Source: Massilia aquatica (GTDB taxonomy: Bacteria; Pseudomonadota; Gammaproteobacteria; Burkholderiales; Burkholderiaceae_D). Taken from it: a stretch of DNA of 64,000 nucleotides. Of the stretch, positions 36,752 through 45,477 are shown one piece after another. The number at the start of each line of letters is the position of its first letter. The first letter of the stretch is position 1. The stretch is from the NCBI RefSeq assembly GCF_011682045.1, contig NZ_VVIW01000002.1:62001-126000 (forward strand), read 5' to 3'. The notes beneath the pieces were generated by a model. That model was given only the letters and a program-made list of their open reading frames with translations. It made no database searches and was not told where the DNA came from. Made by a program: the position numbers and the translations under genes.

Positions 36752-38845
36752 TCAGAAGCGCGCCTCCAGCATCGCCCGCACCCAGGTCTTGCCCGGCTGC
36801 GTGGAACGCGTGCCGTAGCTGCCCGCCGCGCCCGCGTAGCTGCGGTTGCTGATCCAGTCATGCCGCAGCGCATTGGTAACGCTCACGCGCAGCTGGAGCT
36901 TGCTGTCCAGTTTCCACAATCCATACATTTCCAGATCGCGCCGGGCCGACGCGTACGTAAATTCATCCTGCGACAGCCGCACGTGGCCGCCGCTGCTGTA
37001 CACGAACGAGGCGCCCGTGGTCAGCGCGCCCACCTTGTAATCGACGCCGGCGGTGGCCGACAAGGGCACTTGCTCGGCCAGTCGGTTGTCCGGCCCCGGC
37101 ACCAGGTCCACGCTCGACCAGTTGCGGCTGACCGACAGGCGCAGGTCCAGCGCGGGAGCGGAAGGTGCCAGCGATTGCAGCGGAAAGCGCGTTTCCACGT
37201 CCAGCGTGCGCACATCGCACTGCCCGCCGTTTTCCGGCCGCAGCAGCCAGCGCCCGCCGGCCAGGTTGAGCGCCTGCACGGTGCAGTCGTCGATGCGGCG
37301 CGCCGCCGCGGCCACCGAAAACAGCGCGCCCTTGGCCCAGTGGTGCTCGTAGGCTGCGTCGATGCCGAGCGCCAGCTCCGGACGCAGGTTCGGATTGCCC
37401 GTGCTGTCGGGGTTCGACGCGCTGTTATTGATGGTCAGGATCGGGCGCGCGATCAGGCGGGCCGCATCTGGCGCCTTGTAGGTGCGGGTGAGCGCCATGC
37501 GCACCTGGTCGCCGCCGGCGCCGGGCAGCTTGTACAGCGTGTGCAAAATGGGGCTCAACACGCTGCTGTCGTTGCGCGCCTCGGTCAATCCACTGCCGCC
37601 GCTGCGCGTGCCGATGCCTTCCCAGCGCGCGCCCAGGTACACCGACCATTGCGGCGTCACGCTCCATTCATCCTGCGTGTACAGCGCCAGCGAACGCAGG
37701 GTGGCCCGATACCGTTCCGGCGCGGCGGCGCTGCCGAAGTCGGACTGTTGCCGGTCGCTCGTATTGCGCGCCACGCTGCCTTCCCAGCCCGCGCCGATGG
37801 TGTGCGCGCCGCCGGAGCGGCCGCTGTACTTGCCGCTGCCACGCAGGGCGCGGTCGCGCGCCAGGCCGTCTGCAACGCGGTCCAGCGTCAGCCAGCCGGA
37901 CGCCGCCTGCGATTGCTGCGCCAGTTCGGTCGCATAGTTGCCCGCGTCGATGCCCAGCTTCGATTCCAGTTTCGCGCTCTCGCCCAGCTTGCGGGTCCAC
38001 ACCACATCGCTGCGCAGCGTGCGCCGGGTGGACGCGGTGACGCTGCCGCTCGCCGGATCGACACGCGGCGCGCCAACAACATAGGTGGTGAGGTGGCGCG
38101 TATCGACATGCAGGCGGTTCGCGTACACGAACGACTGCCAGCTCACGGTATCGCCGTTCCCCAGCGCCCAGTTCAGGCGCGGGGCCAGGTTGAACGTATT
38201 GAAATTGCCCACATCGTCGCCGCGCAGCACGTGCTCGTACAGCGGGCGGCCTTGGGCATCGCCACCCGTTTCGACTGTCGTTACCGGCCGCCGGAAGGTG
38301 TTGCGCGACGCGCTGGCCGCGAGCGAGTACGAAAACGCACCGGCGCGGTCCGAGAGGTTCAGGCTCGCCTTGCCCTCGGCCATGCCGCTCGACGCACCGG
38401 CGCCTGCCTTCCAGTCGCGCTGCGCCTTCGAGACGGCGCGCTTGAGGATCACGTTGATGGTGCCGGCAATGGCGCGCGTGCTGTTGTCGGCGGTGGCCGC
38501 GCGCACCACCTCGATGCGCTCCACCGATTCCGGCGAGACCGAATCGAGCGAAAACCCGGACGGCGCGCGTTCGCCATTGAGCAGGATCTGCGTGTAGCCG
38601 GCGCCCAGGCCGCGCATCTGCGCATTGCCGCCGCTGACGGTCACGCCGGGAACGCGCTTGAGCGTATCGAGCACGCTGGCGTCGCCATAGCGCACCATGT
38701 CGTCGCGGCTGACCACGATCTTGCCCGCCGTGTCGTCGCGCCGCGCGTCGTAGCTTTCGCGGCTGGCGTTCACTTCCACCACCGCAGGCTGGCCATGCGC
38801 CACGCCGGCCGTCAATGCAGGCACGAGCAAAGCCAGCGCCCTCAA
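36752..38845 (-). CDS. TonB-dependent outer-membrane receptor
   Basis: A 697-aa receptor. A short signal peptide (RALALLVPALTAGVAHG) leads into a plug domain (GKIVVSRDDMVRYGDASVLD, VPGVTVSGG, QILLNGERAPSGFSLDSVSP, then INVILKRAV) and a beta-barrel ending in Phe (LEARF). The best start is a TTG whose bases overlap the SDR stop as TTGA; longer in-frame starts would bury the signal peptide. There is no STN signalling domain. Its place as the last gene of the radical SAM-SDR operon suggests it imports or retrieves a compound linked to that pathway. Confidence 0.87.
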   Translation of the reverse strand: MRALALLVPALTAGVAHGQPAVVEVNASRESYDARRDDTAGKIVVSRDDMVRYGDASVLDTLKRVPGVTVSGGNAQMRGLGAGYTQILLNGERAPSGFSLDSVSPESVERIEVVRAATADNSTRAIAGTINVILKRAVSKAQRDWKAGAGASSGMAEGKASLNLSDRAGAFSYSLAASASRNTFRRPVTTVETGGDAQGRPLYEHVLRGDDVGNFNTFNLAPRLNWALGNGDTVSWQSFVYANRLHVDTRHLTTYVVGAPRVDPASGSVTASTRRTLRSDVVWTRKLGESAKLESKLGIDAGNYATELAQQSQAASGWLTLDRVADGLARDRALRGSGKYSGRSGGAHTIGAGWEGSVARNTSDRQQSDFGSAAAPERYRATLRSLALYTQDEWSVTPQWSVYLGARWEGIGTRSGGSGLTEARNDSSVLSPILHTLYKLPGAGGDQVRMALTRTYKAPDAARLIARPILTINNSASNPDSTGNPNLRPELALGIDAAYEHHWAKGALFSVAAAARRIDDCTVQALNLAGGRWLLRPENGGQCDVRTLDVETRFPLQSLAPSAPALDLRLSVSRNWSSVDLVPGPDNRLAEQVPLSATAGVDYKVGALTTGASFVYSSGGHVRLSQDEFTYASARRDLEMYGLWKLDSKLQLRVSVTNALRHDWISNRSYAGAAGSYGTRSTQPGKTWVRAMLEARF

Positions 38846-39582
38846 ACCGCACCGTCGATAACCACCGTCGCTCCGCTCATATAACTGTTCTTGTCCGAGA
38901 CGAAAAACGCCGCCGCTTGCGCCACTTCGTCCACGGTCCCCAGTCGGCCGAGGGCGCAATGGCGCACGTATTCCGTCATCTTCGCCGCCGGCACATTGCC
39001 GCTCACGCCTTCATCGAGCACGCCCGGCGCCAGGCAGTTGACGGTAATGCCATAGCGGCCCACTTCCTTCGCCAGCGCCTCGGTCATGCCCTTGAGCGCC
39101 GCCTTGGCCGCGCTGTAGTGCACCGGCGCCTGCATCATCTTCACGCCCGCCAGCGAGCTGATATTCAGAATCCGCCCGCGCTTCTGGTGGATCATCCCGC
39201 GCAGCACCGCCTGGGTGGTCAAAAAGGCGCCCTTGACGTTGGTGTTCATCATGCGGTCCCAGTCTTCTTCCTCCATCAGCGCGAGCGGCACCACCTGGCC
39301 GATGCCGGCGTTATTGATCAAAATGTCGATCGCCCCAGCATCCTGCTCGATGGCGCGCACCATGCCCTGCAAGCCCGCCTTGTCCAGCACCGACACCTGG
39401 AACGCCCACGCCTTCACGCCCAGTTCCTTGAGCGCCGCCAGGACCGCCTCGGCCTCCGACACCGAACGCGTGTAGTTGAACGCCACGTTGGCGCCTTCGC
39501 GCGCCAGCGCCATGCACAGGGCGCGCCCGAGGCCGCGCGAGCCGCCGGTGACCAATGCGGTCCGTCCGTCGAGCATCCCCAT
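38842..39582 (-). CDS. SDR-family 3-oxoacyl-ACP reductase-like enzyme
   Basis: A 246-aa short-chain dehydrogenase of FabG type. The cofactor loop is TGGSRGLG (about 12-19), NNAGIG follows, and the catalytic Ser-Tyr-Lys set is intact in NISSLAG and VHYSAAKAALKG. The start overlaps the radical SAM stop by one base (TAATG) and its stop overlaps the receptor start. It closely resembles the SDR at 51878-52669, sharing VHYxAAKA, ALAKEVGRYGI and the DENSFMSGA-type end, so the two probably act on related substrates. Confidence 0.9.
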   Translation of the reverse strand: MGMLDGRTALVTGGSRGLGRALCMALAREGANVAFNYTRSVSEAEAVLAALKELGVKAWAFQVSVLDKAGLQGMVRAIEQDAGAIDILINNAGIGQVVPLALMEEEDWDRMMNTNVKGAFLTTQAVLRGMIHQKRGRILNISSLAGVKMMQAPVHYSAAKAALKGMTEALAKEVGRYGITVNCLAPGVLDEGVSGNVPAAKMTEYVRHCALGRLGTVDEVAQAAAFFVSDKNSYMSGATVVIDGAV

Positions 39583-41405
39583 TATTTGAGCACCACTGGT
39601 TTGCCGCCGCCAAGGCCGATCGAATGCGGCGCGCGCGCCGGCGTCTCGTCGACCCCGATCCCGGTCAGCGCCTGGCGCGTGTCGGTGCGGTGGAATTGCA
39701 CGATCTGCACCGGTGCATCCGTGGTCCATGGCTTCTTGCCCCATGCCGCCAGTTCGGTTTCCGGCCCTTTGGCCGCGCCCCGGTGGAACATATTGAAGCC
39801 GCAGGCCGGCATGATGCGCCCGTCCACCTGCGGATAATGGTGGCAGCACTTGCGCAGCCGTTCCAGGTCGAAGTCGTGGCGGTCCATGTAGTGGTGCAAA
39901 AAGATTGACTTGGCCTGCTGCTCGCCGAGGTGGATCGCTTCCTTGGCGCTGACCGGCCGGTTCGGGAACATCACGTCGATGGTGCGGCGCAGGGCGGCCA
40001 GGATGTCGGCCGAGCGCTCGATTTCATCCTGGCGCGCGAATACATCGTGCACCACGTCGCTCATCGCATCGTGAATCTCGGGCGAGGCGCCCAGGGTGGC
40101 CGACGAACGCAGCAAGGTGCCGTGGGTGCGGAAATCGACAAAGCGCCCGAACGGAATGTGGCTGCCGTCGTTCATGCGCAGCAGGTAGCTGAGCGAGACG
40201 CACTGCGGGTGGGAGCAGGGCAGGGGCGCGAAATCGCTCACTTTGAGCTTGCCGTTGGTTTGCTCCTCGATGGCCTTGATCACGCCCGGAATCGTCAGCC
40301 GGTCCATCGGGTCGTGCGCGAACTGCCCGCCACCGGCGCCGGTAAAGGCGACCGGCTGGAAGTTCAGCGACAGGAAGTGGTCTTCGGACAGAAACATCTC
40401 CACCACCTGGCCGATCTGGTGCTCGTTGACGCCGCGCGCGGCCACGAAAATGAGCTGCGTCGGGATGTTGAGGTCCTTGAGCATCTTGAGGGCGGCGCTT
40501 TTCTCGTCGCACAGGTCGCGCCCGCGAATTTTTTCGTGTGTGTCGGCCGTAAAACCGTCGAACTGCAGGGCGATGTAGGCGCCGCTGGCCTTGATTTTCT
40601 CGGCAAAGGCGCGGTCGCGGCCAAGCCGCAAGCCGTTGGTGATGATGACGATGCGGCCGATTTCCTCGCGCGTGGCGATGGCGATCAGTTCCATCAGGCG
40701 CGGGTGGCTGGTCGGCTCGCCGCCGGACAGCGCAATCGACTCCACCTGGCCCTCGTTGCGCACCAGCGTGTCGATCATGCGCGTGAACGCCTCGTTCGAG
40801 AGGTGGTAGGCGTTGGTATTGTTGACGATGCAGACTGGGCATTCGAGGTTGCAGTAGTCGGTGATCTCGATGATCGGCAGGCAGGTATGCTGTTCGTGGT
40901 CGCCGCAGGTGCCGCAGTCGGTCGGGCAGCCTTTGTCCACCTCGGTGGCGAACACCAGCGGCTCGGTGCCGGCGCGCGCGTACGAGTAGGCGTCCACGTA
41001 GTAGGCCGCGTCTTCCGACACCAGCGCCTCGGAGGGGCCGCATTTTTCGCAGTTCTTCACGAAATAGACTTTTCCGTCACGGATTACCACGTCGGCCGGC
41101 AGCAGCGCCAGACACCCCGGACAGGTCGATGTCGTGTGCTTGAAATAGTGGTCGCCTTCTTTTGCCGGGTCCACCTGGCCGCGCGCCAGGAATCCCGCCA
41201 TCCAGCCCTTGGCGTCATCGGACACCACCTGTTCGGAAGGTCCGCACTGGTTGCAGTGGATCAGGCGCACCACGCCATCGTCGCGCAGCACCACGCGCGC
41301 TTCGATCGGCGCGGTGCAGCCGCCGCAAATGGCCATTTCGTGCATGAAGAAAGTGTGCTCGCGATCCTTGCGCACGGTGCTCGTGTCGCAGCTGGTACAT
41401 TCCAT
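39582..41405 (-). CDS. Radical SAM enzyme, Tes/MJ0619-like, with doubled zinc-ribbon-like N-terminus
   Basis: A 607-aa protein. Two Cys pairs make ribbon-like modules at 27-54 (CGGC...CNQC) and 95-122 (CPGC...CEKC). A CPTDCGTC motif (160-167) precedes the radical SAM cluster CNLECPVC (Cys185, Cys189, Cys192), then GGEPTSHP, and a C-terminal RKCCHHYPQVDGRIMPACG. This order matches the family of the tetraether lipid synthase Tes, which joins unactivated lipid carbons; the gene at 57015-58466 is a shorter relative. The reaction here is unknown. AAAGG precedes the start. It is the first gene of a three-gene operon. Confidence 0.85.
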   Translation of the reverse strand: MECTSCDTSTVRKDREHTFFMHEMAICGGCTAPIEARVVLRDDGVVRLIHCNQCGPSEQVVSDDAKGWMAGFLARGQVDPAKEGDHYFKHTTSTCPGCLALLPADVVIRDGKVYFVKNCEKCGPSEALVSEDAAYYVDAYSYARAGTEPLVFATEVDKGCPTDCGTCGDHEQHTCLPIIEITDYCNLECPVCIVNNTNAYHLSNEAFTRMIDTLVRNEGQVESIALSGGEPTSHPRLMELIAIATREEIGRIVIITNGLRLGRDRAFAEKIKASGAYIALQFDGFTADTHEKIRGRDLCDEKSAALKMLKDLNIPTQLIFVAARGVNEHQIGQVVEMFLSEDHFLSLNFQPVAFTGAGGGQFAHDPMDRLTIPGVIKAIEEQTNGKLKVSDFAPLPCSHPQCVSLSYLLRMNDGSHIPFGRFVDFRTHGTLLRSSATLGASPEIHDAMSDVVHDVFARQDEIERSADILAALRRTIDVMFPNRPVSAKEAIHLGEQQAKSIFLHHYMDRHDFDLERLRKCCHHYPQVDGRIMPACGFNMFHRGAAKGPETELAAWGKKPWTTDAPVQIVQFHRTDTRQALTGIGVDETPARAPHSIGLGGGKPVVLK

Positions 41406-41440
41406 GTGAACCTTTCAACGATGATCTACTGGTGTTGGGT

Positions 41441-41462
41441 GTTAGCTTTAGGATATGCTAAC
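41441..41462. promoter_or_regulatory. Dyad in the divergent control region of the biosynthetic cluster
   Basis: GTTAGC (41441-41446) and GCTAAC (41457-41462) form perfect half-sites around ten bases, in the 127-base gap between the divergent radical SAM and FabZ-like genes. The TTAGC/GCTAA half-sites recur in the palindrome next to the ArsR gene at 58954-58969, so this could be an operator for that regulator. Confidence 0.5.
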
Positions 41463-41532
41463 CTGAATTGCATGTGTTGAGTGGCCGTTGAGAGCTACGG
41501 GCGGCAATCGATATGCACAAAGGGCAGCGCGG

Positions 41533-42000
41533 ATGCGATACATACTTCTCGATAAAATTACGGCGCTCCAGCCGCCGCAACTGGCGTCGGGAGTCAAGTG
41601 CGTGTCGCTGTCGGACGATATTTTTGCCGACCATTTTCCGGGTCATCCCATCATGCCCGGCGCGATGATCATCGAATCGATGGCGCAGCTCGGCGGCGTG
41701 CTGGTCGAAGCGAGCATGCGCGAACAGGGCCGGCACGACCTGCACGCGTTGCTGGTCACGGTGGACCGCGCCAAATTCCGCCACCAGGTGCGCGCCGGCG
41801 ACAAGATGGAACTCGAATGCCACGGCATCGTGGTGCACGAAGATGGCGGCCAGGTACGCGCCATGGCGCGCGTGGACGGCAAACTGGTCGCCGAGGCCGA
41901 ACTGGCTTTCGCCTTTGCCCGCGTGACCAATCCCAAGTTGCTGGCGCGGCGCCGCGAGGTGCTCAATATCTGGCTCACCGGCTCGGCCGAGGAGCCATGA
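41533..42000 (+). CDS. FabZ-like 3-hydroxyacyl-ACP dehydratase
   Basis: A 155-aa hotdog-fold protein. The catalytic helix and loop read HFPGHPIMPGAMIIESMAQ, with His34 and Glu48 in the FabZ positions. It would remove water from 3-hydroxyacyl-ACP to give the trans-2-enoyl thioester. The start at 41533 gives the expected N-terminus; an upstream in-frame start adds an unrelated 15 residues. It is the first of 15 tightly packed plus-strand genes, and its stop overlaps the first ketosynthase start as ATGA. There is a housekeeping copy elsewhere in any such genome, so this one is pathway-specific. Confidence 0.9.
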   Translation: MRYILLDKITALQPPQLASGVKCVSLSDDIFADHFPGHPIMPGAMIIESMAQLGGVLVEASMREQGRHDLHALLVTVDRAKFRHQVRAGDKMELECHGIVVHEDGGQVRAMARVDGKLVAEAELAFAFARVTNPKLLARRREVLNIWLTGSAEEP

Positions 42001-43199
42001 CGCAGCCAAGGGTGTTCGTACGTGGCGTCGGCGCCATCACGGCCTTGGGCGCCAACTGGCCCGCCTCGCTGGCGGCGCTGGCCGCCGGGCGCAGCGCCAT
42101 CGGCTCTGTACGCGGCTTCGACGTGACCGGTTTTCCATCCACGGCGGGCGCTGAAATCGACGGCTTTACCCACACCGGCGACCGTCGCCTTGCTCTGTCA
42201 CGGGTCGCTGCGCGCGAGGCGTGGCAGGGCGCCGGCATCGATGTCGCGCCTGAACGCCTCGGTATCTTCCTCGGCGCGGAATCGGGCCGCGCGCCATTTT
42301 CCACCTTGCATGGGCTCACCCGCGGCGCCGGCGGCGGGGCGCGCTTCGACCATGCGCGGTTCGGCGTCGAGGCGGCGGCGCTGGTGGCCGAATTCGACGC
42401 GTCCATCATCTCGCCGGCCGCCGTCACCTCGGCGCTCGCGCTCGAATACGGCGCGCATGGCCCGGCGGTGACGATTTCGCTGGCCTGCGCCTCGGGCGCG
42501 AGCGCGATTGCGGAAGCGGCGCGGGCGATCCGGCTCGGCGTGTGCGATGTCGCCCTGTGCGGTGGCGTGGGCGCCGATGTCGATCCGATGATGCTGGCCG
42601 GTTTCGGCCGCGTCGGCGCATTGAGCGCGCGCGGCGTGTCGTGTCCGTTCGATGTGCGGCGCGACGGTTTTGTGGTGGGCGAGGGCGCCGCCATGGTGGT
42701 GCTGTCGCTTGAGCGCGGGAGTGCGACGGTAGAACTGGCCGGCGAAGGCCGCAGCCTGGATGCGCACCACCTCACAGCACCGGACCCGCAGGGGGATGGC
42801 GCCATCCGTGCCATGCGCACCGCGCTTGCCGCCGCTGGACTCGATGCGGTCGATTACATCCAGGCGCACGGCACCTCGACGCCGCTCAACGACGCCGTTG
42901 AATCAATGGCGCTGCGGCGCGTGCTCGGTGCAAGCCTGGACGCTGCCCATGTCAGCTCGGTCAAAGGGGCGCTTGGTCACTGGATCGCCGGGGCGGGCGC
43001 GCTGGGTTTTCTGTGCGCGCACGCGGCGCTGGTGCAGGGCATTGTGCTGCCGACCGCGAACCTTGTTCAACCCGATCCGGCCTGCGCGCTCCCGCATGTG
43101 ATCGGCGAAGCAGTCCGCGCAAACGTCAATGCGGCCCTGGTCAACGCGTTCGCCTTCGGCGGCGCCAATTGCAGCCTGGTGGCGGGGCGCTGCGCGTGA
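41997..43199 (+). CDS. Beta-ketoacyl-ACP synthase, KS1
   Basis: A 400-aa FabF-type condensing enzyme with the complete triad: nucleophile in SLACASGA (Cys164), QAHGTSTPLND (His291) and VKGALGHW (His328). It also has FDVRRDGFVVGEGAA before the first His. It extends acyl-ACP by decarboxylative condensation with malonyl-ACP. It overlaps its neighbours by ATGA and GTGA. The next gene is a ketosynthase-like protein without the Cys, the layout of a KS/chain-length-factor pair. Confidence 0.92.
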   Translation: MTQPRVFVRGVGAITALGANWPASLAALAAGRSAIGSVRGFDVTGFPSTAGAEIDGFTHTGDRRLALSRVAAREAWQGAGIDVAPERLGIFLGAESGRAPFSTLHGLTRGAGGGARFDHARFGVEAAALVAEFDASIISPAAVTSALALEYGAHGPAVTISLACASGASAIAEAARAIRLGVCDVALCGGVGADVDPMMLAGFGRVGALSARGVSCPFDVRRDGFVVGEGAAMVVLSLERGSATVELAGEGRSLDAHHLTAPDPQGDGAIRAMRTALAAAGLDAVDYIQAHGTSTPLNDAVESMALRRVLGASLDAAHVSSVKGALGHWIAGAGALGFLCAHAALVQGIVLPTANLVQPDPACALPHVIGEAVRANVNAALVNAFAFGGANCSLVAGRCA

Positions 43200-44212
43200 G
43201 GCAGGTATATATATCCGGTGCGGCGGCCGTCGGGGCATTCGGTTTCGACTGGCGCACACTGGCCTGCTTCGAGGGGTTTGCCCCCAGCCGCCAGCTTCTT
43301 GCGACCCATGGCAGCGTGCCGGCGGCCGAAGTGCCGTTGATCCCTGCTGCTATCGATGTCGATGCGCGTGCCCGCAAGCTGATGGCGCATCCGGCGCGGT
43401 TGGCCGCAGTGGCCCTGCGCCTGGCGCTGGAAGACGCGCGCTGGACGGCGCAGCAGCGCGAGCAGGCGGCCCTGTACCTCGGCGTGGGCGCTTCCGGCTG
43501 CGCCATGGATGAACTGACGCGCATGCTGGCCGCCAGCATCGTCGATCATGCATTTTCGCTGGAGAGCTTCGGCGGCGCCGGTCTGGCGGCCTGCAATCCC
43601 TTGTTCGCCTTCCAGCTGATGAACAACTTCACGCTCTGCCACGGCGCGATCCTCAATGGCACCGGTGGCCCCAACGGCGCGTTTTACTCGCGCGGCACGG
43701 GCACGGTGGCGGCGTTAAGCGAGGCGCACTGGCTGGTCGCCTCGGGCGAATGCGCGTCGGCGCTGGCCGGCGGCGCCGACTCGGCCCTCCATCCGGTCAC
43801 ATGGACGCAACTCGACGCTGCCGGCTACCCCGCGCGCGGCTTCGTTCCGGCGGAAGGCGCTGGCCTGCTCGCCTTGTCCGCATCGGCCGATGGCGCGCTG
43901 GCGACGCTGGACGCGGTCAGCTTCCACAGCGCGCGCGCCTGGCAGCGCAATCCGGACCTGACCATCAATGAAACGCGCGATGACACCCTGGTCGTGCTTG
44001 CGCCGTGGGGCGCCGGGGTGCGCAATCGCCTTGGCAACCCGGATGCGCTCGACGCCAGCCTGCGCCTCGGCGATGCGCTGGCGGCCGCGCCCGCGCTGGC
44101 CTGGTGCATGGCGCTTGACCTGATACGCCAGGGCCGCTGCCGGCGCGTGATCGTCTTGAGCGCCGGTATCGACGGCGGCCTCGGTGTCGTCCATGTCGGG
44201 AGCCTGCTATGA
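43196..44212 (+). CDS. Ketosynthase-like protein without active-site Cys, CLF1
   Basis: A 338-aa thiolase-fold protein, shorter than KS1. At the nucleophile position it has NGTGGPNGAFYSRG in place of a Cys motif, and neither the HGT nor the GH motif is recognisable. Such degenerate partners form heterodimers with an active KS and set chain length in type II polyketide and aryl-polyene systems. The start is GTG, overlapping the KS1 stop as GTGA; the product begins VRQVYISG. The pairing with KS1 is inferred from order. Confidence 0.82.
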   Translation: MRQVYISGAAAVGAFGFDWRTLACFEGFAPSRQLLATHGSVPAAEVPLIPAAIDVDARARKLMAHPARLAAVALRLALEDARWTAQQREQAALYLGVGASGCAMDELTRMLAASIVDHAFSLESFGGAGLAACNPLFAFQLMNNFTLCHGAILNGTGGPNGAFYSRGTGTVAALSEAHWLVASGECASALAGGADSALHPVTWTQLDAAGYPARGFVPAEGAGLLALSASADGALATLDAVSFHSARAWQRNPDLTINETRDDTLVVLAPWGAGVRNRLGNPDALDASLRLGDALAAAPALAWCMALDLIRQGRCRRVIVLSAGIDGGLGVVHVGSLL

Positions 44213-45477
44213 AGCGCGCCGTGATCACAGGTGTTGGCGCGGTCAGCGCATTCGGCGTCGGTGTGCCTGCCTTGTTCGATGGCCTGGCCGGCGGACGCTC
44301 TCGCATCGCCCCGGTCCGTTCCTTCGATGCGTCGGCCTTCGATACCCGCGTGGCCTGCGAAGTGGCCGGCGCCGGCATCGGGCGTGACTGGCTGCGCGCC
44401 CATCTCGGCAGCCCTGGGCACGCCGAAGCGGTGCTGGACGAGTATGAGCGCGCCGGCGCATGGCGCGACCGCAAATGCATGTTCGCCCTGCTGGCCGCCG
44501 TCGAAGCGTGGCGCATGGCGGGTTGCGGGCAGGGCGACGACGAGGCGGCGCTGGTAATGGCGCTTGGACTCGAACAGGCGTTCCTCGACGACTTCGGCCC
44601 CATGTTCAGCGGCCAGGCGATCGACTGGGCGGCCGGCGGGCACGAGGGCATTCGCTTGCGCTCCGACGTCGACCTGGGTGCGCGCCTGGTCGGCGACGTG
44701 TTCGGCCTGCACGGCCAAATGATCGTCAACGCCTCGGCCTGCGCCGCCGGTGGCCTGGCGATTGCCCATGCGGCATCGCTGATCGAGCGCGGCGCCGCGT
44801 CCATCGTGTTGTGCGGCGGCGCCGATTCCATGGTCAATCCGTTCGGCCTTGGCGGCATGTCGCGCCTCGGCGCACCGTCGCCGCGCAACGAGCCCGACGC
44901 CTGCCGCCCGTTCGACCTGCGGCGCGACGGGCTGGTGATCGGCGAGGGCGCCGCCATGTTCGTGATCGAATCCGAGCAGCGGGCCGCCCGCCGTGGCGCC
45001 CGCGTGCTGGCACGCGTGCTCGGATATGGCAGCACCCAGGACGCCTACCGCGTCACGGCGCCGCGTCCGGATGGCGCGGCCGCGAAGCGGGCAATGGAGC
45101 TGGCATTGCTGCGCGCGCGGCTGGCGCCCGCCGGCGTCGGCTACCTCAACGCGCACGGCACCGGCACGCCGCTCAACGACGTGGCCGAAGCGCGCGCGAT
45201 TGCCGCCGTCTTCGGCGCCGGCGCGGTGCCAGTGAGCTCTGTCAAGGGCGCCATCGGACATCTGATGGCGGCATCGGGAGCGATCGAAGCGGCCGCGTGC
45301 CTGCTCGCATTCGAGCGTAATCTGCTGCCGGGAACGGCCAACCACCGCGACCCGGACCCGCAATGCGAGGTGGATGTCATCAAGGCGCCGCGTGCGGCCA
45401 AGGTCGACGCGGTGCTGAGTAATTCATTCGGCTTCGGCGGCCAGAACGTGTCCCTGATTCTCGGCAGGTCCGCATGA
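44209..45477 (+). CDS. Beta-ketoacyl-ACP synthase, KS2
   Basis: A 422-aa FabF-type enzyme with the complete triad: NASACAAGG (Cys178), NAHGTGTPLND (His316) and VKGAIGHLMAASG (His351), plus FDLRRDGLVIGEGAA. It contains a longer N-terminal half than KS1. It overlaps the preceding and following genes by ATGA. With the Cys-less protein that follows, it forms a second KS/chain-length-factor-like pair, so two chain-building steps or a starter and an elongation synthase are possible. Confidence 0.93.
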   Translation: MKRAVITGVGAVSAFGVGVPALFDGLAGGRSRIAPVRSFDASAFDTRVACEVAGAGIGRDWLRAHLGSPGHAEAVLDEYERAGAWRDRKCMFALLAAVEAWRMAGCGQGDDEAALVMALGLEQAFLDDFGPMFSGQAIDWAAGGHEGIRLRSDVDLGARLVGDVFGLHGQMIVNASACAAGGLAIAHAASLIERGAASIVLCGGADSMVNPFGLGGMSRLGAPSPRNEPDACRPFDLRRDGLVIGEGAAMFVIESEQRAARRGARVLARVLGYGSTQDAYRVTAPRPDGAAAKRAMELALLRARLAPAGVGYLNAHGTGTPLNDVAEARAIAAVFGAGAVPVSSVKGAIGHLMAASGAIEAAACLLAFERNLLPGTANHRDPDPQCEVDVIKAPRAAKVDAVLSNSFGFGGQNVSLILGRSA

